NCBI GenBank assembly: GCA_021807845.1
Contig: JAKBCM010000092.1
Span: 1 to 5,519, forward strand
Direction: 5' to 3'
Source of the DNA: Pseudomonadota bacterium
GTDB lineage: Bacteria; Pseudomonadota; Gammaproteobacteria; Legionellales; Legionellaceae
Length of the DNA stretch: 5,519 bases
Shown here: one piece after another, positions 1 to 5,519 of the stretch
Position numbering within the stretch: position 1 is the stretch's first letter
Layout: every line of letters starts with the position of its first letter
Position numbers and translations under genes: made by a program
Notes under the pieces: model-generated
Databases searched by the model: none
What the model was told of the DNA's origin: nothing
The model's input: only the letters and a program-made list of their open reading frames with translations

Positions 1-229
1 TATTTTTTGCTCTAGCTACAGCCCCATCAATCACATCACAACTGGCTGCCACAAGAAACAATACAATGGTGGCCACATACACATGGAGGTATGAACAAAA
101 TACCGCAAGAGCCGCAGACAGCAACGAAAGAATCGTATAAAAGGCAGCAGGAAAAGGCAAATGCTTCGCAAAAAAAGAACCTATTGCCATAGAAATTTTT
201 TTCCATATCTCGAATTTTTCTTTAATCAT
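1..229 (-). CDS. CDP-alcohol phosphatidyltransferase family protein, N-terminal part (runs off the window)
   Basis: Only the first 76 codons lie in the window; the gene continues past position 1. Members of this family are integral membrane enzymes that move a phosphoalcohol from a CDP-linked donor to an acceptor alcohol, as in synthesis of phosphatidylglycerol phosphate, phosphatidylserine or phosphatidylinositol phosphate. What is seen: a short charged N-terminus, then hydrophobic stretches at about residues 25-48 and 50-64, then DVIDGAVAR at residues 65-73. That string fits the first half of the family signature D-x2-D-G-x2-A-R; the remaining G-x3-D-x3-D half is outside the window. The ATG at 229-227 lies inside the end of the upstream PAP2 gene, giving an 8-nt overlap (ATGATTAA). 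The Shine-Dalgarno is weak, so translational coupling is likely. An internal ATG at 190-188 is possible but no better supported. The alcohol substrate cannot be determined; an inositol-phosphate lipid synthase is one option by context. Confidence 0.85.
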   Translation of the reverse strand, partial: MIKEKFEIWKKISMAIGSFFAKHLPFPAAFYTILSLLSAALAVFCSYLHVYVATIVLFLVAASCDVIDGAVARAKN

Positions 230-1073
230 AAGACACACCAAAACTGTGATGGAATAAGAAGACAGTCACAACAAATGCAATCATGGCATAGATAATGCCA
301 AAGAATACATCCATGACATAATGAAATCTGCCATAAACAGTACTCACTATCAATCCAATACAGATAGGAAAAAGAAAGTAAAAAAGAGGCGTATTTAAAT
401 AGTACGTGATCAATATGATGACAAAGGCCACCGCAGTATGCCCGCTCGGAAAAGCAGTACCATCTGTCGAACCCGCTTCTAGGATGACATGGACCACTTT
501 AAAAAAAAATCCATGGCTTCGACTATCTTTCATCTTTTCAAAAATATTTCTTGGTCCAAATACTGGCATAAATCCATGAGTTAGAAAACACGCAAACATA
601 ACGAACAGAATCGAAAAGGTAGCAATGTAAAAAGGTAACATTTCATGCTTTAGATAAAAATACAGAGGCACACCATAAATCAAAAAAAAGTGACTGAGGT
701 AACAAAAATGTAAAAACTCTGAAAGCCATTTATAGTTTGCTCGGTTTTGATGATGAATGTTCATAACGGCTGGAAAATATTTTTTTTCAAAATGAATAAA
801 AGATGGATCTAAAGCTGGTTTGCCCAATGCTTTGGTGATTAATGCCGTTTCTCTATGCAATAAAGGTAATAAAATCAACGGGGTCCATTGATATAAAACC
901 TCCAACGAAGGTTCAGAGATAGACATAAAATAGGGGAAAGATTCCCAAAGAATAATGCATCCATTCACAAATAAATAAAATGGCCTCGAACGATTGTTTT
1001 TATCTTTGGAAACCATAATAAAGCAACTGGTTCCTATCACATAAAGAATCACCAGTGCGTTCAACTCCAACAT
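222..1073 (-). CDS. PAP2 superfamily integral membrane protein, Aur1/inositolphosphotransferase-like
   Basis: This is a 283-residue, strongly hydrophobic polytopic protein with about six membrane segments: near residues 4-22, 31-50, 120-140, 146-168, 210-226 and 229-248, with a final one at about 255-275. PAP2 enzymes dephosphorylate lipid phosphates or transfer lipid headgroups through a His nucleophile. The active-site elements visible are PSGH at 209-212 and R-F-H-Y-x-x-D at 249-255, preceded by a Ser-Thr-Val-Tyr-Gly lead-in typical of the Aur1-like branch (PAP2_3). The classical first motif K-x6-RP is absent. FGPR at 172-175, at the outer end of the fifth segment, is the probable counterpart. 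The ATG at 1073 is supported by GAGGA 9 nt upstream. The gene follows cysS after 112 nt and overlaps the next gene by 8 nt, suggesting a lipid headgroup function for the pair. Family assignment is firm; phosphatase versus transferase activity, and the substrate, are unknown. Confidence 0.85.
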   Translation of the reverse strand: MLELNALVILYVIGTSCFIMVSKDKNNRSRPFYLFVNGCIILWESFPYFMSISEPSLEVLYQWTPLILLPLLHRETALITKALGKPALDPSFIHFEKKYFPAVMNIHHQNRANYKWLSEFLHFCYLSHFFLIYGVPLYFYLKHEMLPFYIATFSILFVMFACFLTHGFMPVFGPRNIFEKMKDSRSHGFFFKVVHVILEAGSTDGTAFPSGHTAVAFVIILITYYLNTPLFYFLFPICIGLIVSTVYGRFHYVMDVFFGIIYAMIAFVVTVFLFHHSFGVSYD

Positions 1074-1082
1074 ACCTGTCTT

Positions 1083-1087
1083 TCCTC
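1083..1087 (-). promoter_or_regulatory. Ribosome binding site of the PAP2 gene
   Basis: GAGGA on the minus strand lies 9 nt before the ATG at 1073-1071. It is the best Shine-Dalgarno near this start. It shows that the gene can initiate independently rather than only by coupling to cysS, which ends more than 100 nt upstream. Confidence 0.7.
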
Positions 1088-1096
1088 ATCCTTGCC

Positions 1097-1112
1097 TTCA
1101 ATTTAAATTGAA
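1097..1112. repeat. Perfect 16-bp AT palindrome in the cysS-PAP2 gap
   Basis: TTCAATTTAAATTGAA is exactly self-complementary and centred about 31 nt before the PAP2 start codon, in the only sizeable gap of the window (1074-1185). Pairing stops on both sides at 1096 and 1113. A dimeric regulator's operator is one reading. As RNA it would give only a weak all-AT hairpin, with six pairs and a four-base loop. On the plus strand six T residues follow it, but no gene runs in that direction here. The rest of the gap shows no GC-rich hairpin with a T-run for cysS. It also has no promoter better than TTGATG at 1161-1156 with a poor -10 match. Function is inferred, not shown. Confidence 0.5.
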
Positions 1113-1185
1113 TTTTTTGGAGTTTCTTGCTAAATGTGCCATAGAGAATTCGATTCATCAAGATATACCGAAGACCCATTGAAAG

Positions 1186-2553
1186 CTAGTCCTCTATCAC
1201 CACCCGCCAAGAAGTCCCTTTTGGACCATCTTCCAATTCAATGCCTAAGGTTAATAATTGCTTCCTAATGTCATCTGCAACCCCAAAGTTTTTATTCGCA
1301 CGCGCATCTGTTCGTGCATTAATCAACTGTTTTATCATCTCCATTTCTTCCATCCCTAAACCCGATTGTAAAAAGGATTCAGGTGATTCTTGCATCAACC
1401 CGAGCGTGTTAGCAAGTTTGACAAGCGTTGCCGCAAGTAGGTTTGACTTGGTTTTATTGATTTCATGACTTAACTGAAATAGGACCGATAAAGCAACGGG
1501 TGTATTAAAATCATCGTTCATAGCGCGATTAAATAAGTCTACCCAATTCTCATCTATCTCATCTTGAGTGAGTGTTAACTCTTTGATGGATTGATATAGG
1601 CGCATTAAAGCACGACTGGCCAATTGCAAATTGTCATCGGAATAGTTCAGCGGACTACGATAATGGCTACTCAAAAGAAAATAGCGAATCACTTCTGGAT
1701 GATGTTTTTTCAACACATCTTTAATGGTCAAAAAATTACCCGTTGATTTAGCCATTTTTTCATGATTGACTTGCAGCATGCCCACATGTAACCAATAACG
1801 AGCAAACGGCTTACCAGTAGCTGCTTCACTTTGGGCAATTTCATTTTCGTGGTGTGGAAATTGTAAATCAAGCCCACCCCCATGGATATCAAACTGCTCA
1901 CCTAATTCATCCATGGCCATTGCTGAACACTCAATGTGCCAACCAGGTCGCCCATTCCCCCAAGGAGAGGGCCAACTAGGTTCACCAGGTTTTGCAGATT
2001 TCCACAAAACAAAATCGAGAGGCGAGCGTTTCTCCTTAACGACCTCTACTCTTGCACCTGCAAGTAACCCCTCTAAATCTTTATGAGACAATTTACCATA
2101 ATCTTTAAAATTCGATACTTGATAGCAAACATCGCCAACATCACTCACATAGGCGTAACCTGCTTCTATCAAACGTTGAATTAAACACACAATCTCATCA
2201 ATATGATCAGTAGCCCGTGGCTCATGATCTGGGGGAAGAATATATAAAGCCTCTGTATCTCTATTCATTGAATCAATATATTGCGTGGTTAACTCATGAA
2301 TAGAAATACCCCGCTCTATAGCACGATTAATAATTTTGTCTTCAATGTCGGTGATATTTCTAACATAGGTCACTTCATAGCCAATAGAACGTAAAAAACG
2401 GACAATCACATCAAAAGAAACCATAGAACGCGCATGTCCTAAATGGCAATCATCGTAAACCGTGATGCCACACACATACATGCCAATTTTCTTGGCTTTG
2501 ATTGGGATGAACTTTTCTTTGGTACGGGTTAATGAATTATAGATGTAAAGCAT
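1186..2553 (-). CDS. cysS: Cysteinyl-tRNA synthetase (CysRS)
   Basis: This class I synthetase activates cysteine with ATP and charges tRNACys in the cytoplasm as a monomer. The 455 residues compare with 461 in E. coli. The HIGH motif appears as HLGH at 37-40. All four zinc ligands that read out the cysteine thiol fall at the E. coli positions: Cys28, Cys209, His234 and Glu238, the last two inside FPHHENE. The second ATP loop is KMAKS at 266-270, where the consensus is KMSKS. The helical and C-terminal tRNA-binding region ends in the family-typical stretch A-D-D-I-R followed by G-I-x-L-E-D-G-P-x-G-T-x-W-R (about residues 426-450). The start is supported by TAAGG 9 nt upstream and by an N-terminus ([10 protein letters not shown]) that matches the family. 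It begins 4 nt after the glnS stop, so the two genes are almost certainly cotranscribed. The gene is intact with no frameshift. Confidence 0.97.
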   Translation of the reverse strand: MLYIYNSLTRTKEKFIPIKAKKIGMYVCGITVYDDCHLGHARSMVSFDVIVRFLRSIGYEVTYVRNITDIEDKIINRAIERGISIHELTTQYIDSMNRDTEALYILPPDHEPRATDHIDEIVCLIQRLIEAGYAYVSDVGDVCYQVSNFKDYGKLSHKDLEGLLAGARVEVVKEKRSPLDFVLWKSAKPGEPSWPSPWGNGRPGWHIECSAMAMDELGEQFDIHGGGLDLQFPHHENEIAQSEAATGKPFARYWLHVGMLQVNHEKMAKSTGNFLTIKDVLKKHHPEVIRYFLLSSHYRSPLNYSDDNLQLASRALMRLYQSIKELTLTQDEIDENWVDLFNRAMNDDFNTPVALSVLFQLSHEINKTKSNLLAATLVKLANTLGLMQESPESFLQSGLGMEEMEMIKQLINARTDARANKNFGVADDIRKQLLTLGIELEDGPKGTSWRVVIED

Positions 2554-2557
2554 GCCC

Positions 2558-4213
2558 TTAAACCTTACTCCAGGTGTCTTTCAAATCAACCACACGATGA
2601 AATGCTCGCACAGTCCCCTCTTTGTCACATTGATTCACACAGTAATAGCCCAAACGTTCAAATTGAAATACTTTATCAAGTGGCTGTGAAATAAGCGCAG
2701 GTTCACACCATGCTTCTTGCTCTTTCATAGAGTTTTTATTGATAAATTGGAGAAAATCATCTTCGCTTAAAGGATTTGCCTCGGTAAATAACCTGTCATA
2801 TTGATACACGGTGATAGGATGTGCAACTGTTTTTGAAACCCAATGGATCACACCTTTAACCTTTCTATCTTCAGGATTTTTGCCCAAGGTATTTTCATCA
2901 TAAGTACAGCGTAACTCAACAACCTCGCCCTCTGAATTATGAATAACTTCCGTACAACGGATCACATAAGCATGTCTCAAGCGAACTTCCCCGCCTTTTG
3001 TAAGACGAAAAAACTTTTTGGGCGGATCTTCCATGAAATCACTACGCTCAATATAAAGTTCACGAGTAAATGGTAAAACTCTCGTCACTGAATGATCGTC
3101 TTGAGGATAAAACGGGGCTATCAGTTCTTCCACCTTATCTTCAGGATAATTGTCAATGACCACTTTTAAAGGTGTCAAAACACTCATCGCGCGAGGTGCA
3201 GTTTTGTTCAACTCATCGCGAACACAGGCCTCTAACAGTGTCATATCAATAACCGAATCACTACGAGAAATGCCAACCATCTCACAAAATTGGCGAATCG
3301 CATTTGGTGGATACCCACGCTTTCTCATCCCACACAATGTTGGCATGCGGGGATCATCCCAGCCATTCACCACCTGTTCTTCAACCAGCTGACGCAGTTT
3401 ACGTTTGCTCGTAACCGTATGTGACAAGTTGAGTCGGGCAAATTCCGTTTGAATTGGTTTTGCATCCAAAGGTAAATGGTCAATCAACCAATCATATAAT
3501 GGGCGATGATCTTGAAATTCCAAAGTACATAAAGAATGGGTGATTTTTTCTAATGCATCAGAAAGAGGATGGGCATAGTCATACATCGGATAGATACACC
3601 AATCATTGCCTGTACGCTGATGAGGAACATGTCTTATCCGATAAAGAACTGGATCACGCATGTTGATATTACCCGATTGCATATCAATTTTCGCACGTAA
3701 GACATGACTGCCATCACTAAACTCACCATCCTTCATCTTTTTAAATAAACTGAGATTTTCATCTTTGGAACGATGACGATAAGGGCTTTCACGACCAGGC
3801 TCTTGCAAGGTTCCTCGGTATTCACGTATCTCTTTCATACTCAAGCTATCTACATAGGCTAATCCTTGCTCTATCAATAATAGCGCGAAATCATATAATT
3901 TTTGATAGTAATCTGAAGAATGGGTGATGGCACACCATTCAAACCCAAGCCAACGCACATCTTCAATGATAGCATTGACAAATTCCTCCTCCTCTTTGGT
4001 AGGATTCGTGTCATCAAAGCGTAAAAAACACTGTCCTTGAAATTCCTCAGCCAATCCAAAATTCAAACAAATAGACTTGGCATGACCGATATGCAAATAA
4101 CCATTCGGCTCCGGTGGAAAGCGAGTGATAATGGATTTATGCTTACCATCCGCTAGATCGTCTGTCATTAATTGTCTGATAAAATGAGCTCTTTTCAGAG
4201 TAACATCTGTCAT
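2558..4213 (-). CDS. glnS: Glutaminyl-tRNA synthetase (GlnRS)
   Basis: This class Ic synthetase charges tRNAGln with glutamine directly, so the organism need not rely on the Glu-tRNAGln amidotransferase route. The 551 residues compare with 554 in E. coli. [14 protein letters not shown] at 33-46 carries the HIGH motif at 41-44. RFDDTN at 65-70 and [13 protein letters not shown] from 208 form the glutamine and tRNA acceptor pocket; Tyr211 aligns with E. coli Tyr211. The KMSKS equivalent is VTSKRK at 267-272, where E. coli has VMSKRK. The C-terminal half (about 340-551) is the two-barrel anticodon-binding part, with typical APRAM and PEDRKVKG stretches. The ATG at 4213 was chosen because AAGGA lies 7 nt upstream and the protein then starts as the family does. 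The same frame is open to an ATG at 4240, but that would overlap trpA by 23 nt and add nine residues. The gene starts 4 nt after trpA and ends 4 nt before cysS. Confidence 0.96.
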   Translation of the reverse strand: MTDVTLKRAHFIRQLMTDDLADGKHKSIITRFPPEPNGYLHIGHAKSICLNFGLAEEFQGQCFLRFDDTNPTKEEEEFVNAIIEDVRWLGFEWCAITHSSDYYQKLYDFALLLIEQGLAYVDSLSMKEIREYRGTLQEPGRESPYRHRSKDENLSLFKKMKDGEFSDGSHVLRAKIDMQSGNINMRDPVLYRIRHVPHQRTGNDWCIYPMYDYAHPLSDALEKITHSLCTLEFQDHRPLYDWLIDHLPLDAKPIQTEFARLNLSHTVTSKRKLRQLVEEQVVNGWDDPRMPTLCGMRKRGYPPNAIRQFCEMVGISRSDSVIDMTLLEACVRDELNKTAPRAMSVLTPLKVVIDNYPEDKVEELIAPFYPQDDHSVTRVLPFTRELYIERSDFMEDPPKKFFRLTKGGEVRLRHAYVIRCTEVIHNSEGEVVELRCTYDENTLGKNPEDRKVKGVIHWVSKTVAHPITVYQYDRLFTEANPLSEDDFLQFINKNSMKEQEAWCEPALISQPLDKVFQFERLGYYCVNQCDKEGTVRAFHRVVDLKDTWSKV

Positions 4214-4217
4214 ATTG

Positions 4218-5027
4218 TTATCCTTTTTGATCCATAGCACGTCTCATCTCACTGATGAAGAGCGCGCCTGTTTTGATAGCGTCTTTTTTTAACAGATAAG
4301 CTTCATGAATTTGATGAATGAGTGCTGCTCCCACGATGACTCCATCGGCAAATGTGGCAACAAGGGCTGCCATTTCTGGGGTTTTGATACCAAAGCCCAC
4401 CATCACAGGGATTGAAGACTGTTCTTTTCTCCGCTGATATTCTGTTTTAAGCGATGACAAATCAAGCGCATGAGACCCTGTCACACCCTTTAGAGAAACA
4501 TAGTACAAGTACCCTTTTGCATATTGATTTATCAATGCCATACGTTCATCAGAGGTGGTGGGTGAGCATAGATAAATAAGATACAGCCCATGGGCACTCC
4601 AGATGGGAGCCAAATCGCTACTTTCCTCAGGAGGCAAATCAACTATGATCATTCCATCAACGCCACATCGTTTTGCACCTGTGGCAAAAGCTTCATAACC
4701 ATATTGCTCTATTGGATTCATGTAACCCATGAGTATGATAGGGGTATGGTTATCTTTTTCGCGAAATTGTTTCACCATTGAAAAAATAGAGTCAATATGA
4801 ACGTCATGCTTTAGGGCTCTCTCCATAGCGGCCTGAATGACAGGCCCTTCTGCCATTGGATCAGAAAATGGAATACCAAGCTCCAGAACATCAGCGCCCG
4901 CATCAACCAAAGCATGCATGATCTCTACGGTCATCTTGGGCTCTGGATCACCTGCGGTGATATATGGACTCAGCATTATTTTATGGCTAGCCTTAAGCTC
5001 TGCCATTTTCTCATCAATTCGATTCAT
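4218..5027 (-). CDS. trpA: Tryptophan synthase alpha subunit
   Basis: TrpA cleaves indole-3-glycerol phosphate to indole and glyceraldehyde 3-phosphate. The indole is channelled to TrpB in the alpha2beta2 complex. The 269-residue TIM barrel is full length (E. coli has 268) and its numbering follows E. coli closely: catalytic Glu49 in LELGIPFSDP, Tyr175, the loop GVTG at 181-184, and Gly211-Phe-Gly213 for phosphate binding. The second catalytic residue, Asp60 in E. coli, is Glu here (PMAEGP at 57-62, codon 4850-4848), so activity depends on a longer side chain at that site. The N-terminus MNRIDEKMAELK fits the family start. The ATG follows the trpB stop directly (TAGATG), with only a distant purine-rich stretch upstream, so translation is probably by reinitiation after trpB. 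That arrangement keeps the two subunits in balance. Confidence 0.96.
   Translation of the reverse strand: MNRIDEKMAELKASHKIMLSPYITAGDPEPKMTVEIMHALVDAGADVLELGIPFSDPMAEGPVIQAAMERALKHDVHIDSIFSMVKQFREKDNHTPIILMGYMNPIEQYGYEAFATGAKRCGVDGMIIVDLPPEESSDLAPIWSAHGLYLIYLCSPTTSDERMALINQYAKGYLYYVSLKGVTGSHALDLSSLKTEYQRRKEQSSIPVMVGFGIKTPEMAALVATFADGVIVGAALIHQIHEAYLLKKDAIKTGALFISEMRRAMDQKG
4221..4225 (-). promoter_or_regulatory. Ribosome binding site that sets the glnS start
   Basis: AAGGA on the minus strand overlaps the last codons of trpA and lies 7 nt before the ATG at 4213-4211. It favours the 551-residue GlnRS over the longer in-frame start at 4240, because it lies downstream of that ATG and could not serve it. 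Confidence 0.75.
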
Positions 5028-5519
5028 CTAAACCGTAATCCCCTCAATGTTTGCGACTGTATGAATGTCTTTATCACCTCGACCAGATAAATTAACAATG
5101 ATGTGTTGTTTGTTGGTCATTTTTTTTGCAATCTTCATGGCATAAGCAATGGCATGACTTGATTCAAGTGCGGGTATAATCCCTTCTACTTTACATAAGG
5201 TATGAAATGCTGCCAGGGCTTCATCATCAGTGATTGCCACATAGTTTACACGACCCAAATCTTTCAAATAAGCATGTTCAGGTCCCACACCTGGATAGTC
5301 AAGACCTGCTGAAATAGAGTAGGTATCTTTGATTTGTCCATGTTCATCACATAATAAATAGGTGCGGTTCCCATGTAAAACCCCTGGTTTTCCTGCAACC
5401 AAAGTTGCGGAATGCTGTCCTGTTTCTAGCCCTTTTCCCCCTGCTTCTACCCCATACATGGCCACGGTTTCATCCTGTAAAAAAGGATAAAATAAACAAA
5501 TCGCATTAGATCCACCTCC
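5028..5519 (-). CDS. trpB: Tryptophan synthase beta subunit, C-terminal part (5' end outside the window)
   Basis: The open frame runs to the window edge; 163 residues plus the stop are present, about 40% of a 397-residue TrpB. TrpB is the PLP enzyme that joins indole and L-serine to give L-tryptophan. The fragment begins exactly at the PLP phosphate-binding loop GGGSNA, which aligns with E. coli residues 232-237. It continues with SISAGLD, whose Asp aligns with Asp305. Next comes [12 protein letters not shown], whose Glu at fragment residue 119 aligns with Glu350, and then NLSGRGDKD, whose Ser corresponds to Ser377 next to the pyridine nitrogen. The residue after GGGSNAI is Cys rather than the Gly of E. 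coli. The PLP lysine (Lys87 region) lies outside. The stop codon abuts the trpA ATG, the usual trpBA pairing. Upstream neighbours cannot be seen. Confidence 0.96.
   Translation of the reverse strand, partial: GGGSNAICLFYPFLQDETVAMYGVEAGGKGLETGQHSATLVAGKPGVLHGNRTYLLCDEHGQIKDTYSISAGLDYPGVGPEHAYLKDLGRVNYVAITDDEALAAFHTLCKVEGIIPALESSHAIAYAMKIAKKMTNKQHIIVNLSGRGDKDIHTVANIEGITV

Noticed and set aside
1097..1118. Palindrome plus T6 as a plus-strand intrinsic terminator
   Set aside because: The stem is all-AT apart from one G-C pair per arm, and no plus-strand gene ends here. On the transcribed strand the run is A, not U.
1150..1160. Small inverted repeat GAAT-CGA-ATTC downstream of cysS as a terminator
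   Set aside because: The stem is four pairs with a three-base loop and has no U-run after it.
1138..1161. TTGATG at 1161-1156 followed 17 nt later by CACATT, as a sigma70 promoter for the PAP2 gene
   Set aside because: The -10 match is only three of six bases; in AT-rich DNA this is not above chance.
1241..1468. Plus-strand open frame inside cysS, and similar ones at 3150-3392, 4590-4781 and 4837-5031
   Set aside because: They lie antisense to well-supported conserved genes, have no recognisable protein features, and are expected shadows of those coding frames.
3874..4059. Second minus-strand frame within glnS
   Set aside because: It is an alternative frame of the conserved GlnRS catalytic domain, with no independent support.
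4214..4240. Longer glnS start at the ATG at 4240 (nine extra residues)
   Set aside because: It would overlap trpA, has no usable Shine-Dalgarno, and adds residues unlike the GlnRS N-terminus. AAGGA sits correctly for the ATG at 4213.
5028..5465. A separate small gene starting at GTG 5465
   Set aside because: The frame continues upstream to the window edge through the TrpB PLP phosphate loop GGGSNA, so this is the inside of trpB.

Overview
The window reads as one strand-consistent chromosomal block. All six supported genes lie on the minus strand, so transcription runs from high to low coordinates: trpB (C-terminal part only), trpA, glnS, cysS, a PAP2-type membrane phosphatase/transferase gene, and the first 76 codons of a CDP-alcohol phosphatidyltransferase. 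Base composition is moderately AT-rich (about 40% GC by eye). A bacterial GlnRS of the E. coli type, together with proteobacterial-style TrpA, TrpB and CysRS, points to a gammaproteobacterium. A low-GC lineage such as the Legionellales is a reasonable guess, but this is inferred from protein style only.

Region 2551-5519 is a very compact operon segment. The trpB stop directly abuts the trpA ATG (0 nt between), trpA to glnS is 4 nt, and glnS to cysS is 4 nt. I see no terminator in any of these joints. TrpB and TrpA form the alpha2beta2 tryptophan synthase. GlnRS and CysRS charge tRNAGln and tRNACys. The block therefore joins the last step of tryptophan synthesis to two translation enzymes.

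Region 1074-1185 is a 112-nt gap after cysS. It holds a perfect 16-bp AT palindrome (1097-1112), a good Shine-Dalgarno for the next gene, and no convincing terminator or promoter.

Region 1-1073 holds two membrane-lipid genes that overlap by 8 nt: a polytopic PAP2 protein of the Aur1/inositolphosphotransferase-like type, and a CDP-alcohol phosphatidyltransferase cut off by the window edge. Together they look like a two-gene headgroup-lipid module, for example phosphoalcohol lipid synthesis followed by dephosphorylation or headgroup transfer. The substrate cannot be read from the sequence. This pair is the least ordinary content of the window.

No RNA genes, insertion sequences, CRISPR arrays or phage-like features were seen. 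There is no gene-free stretch longer than 112 nt. Points worth checking are the catalytic Asp60-to-Glu change in TrpA, off-consensus KMSKS loops in both synthetases, and several 8-9 base homopolymer runs in the PAP2 gene.
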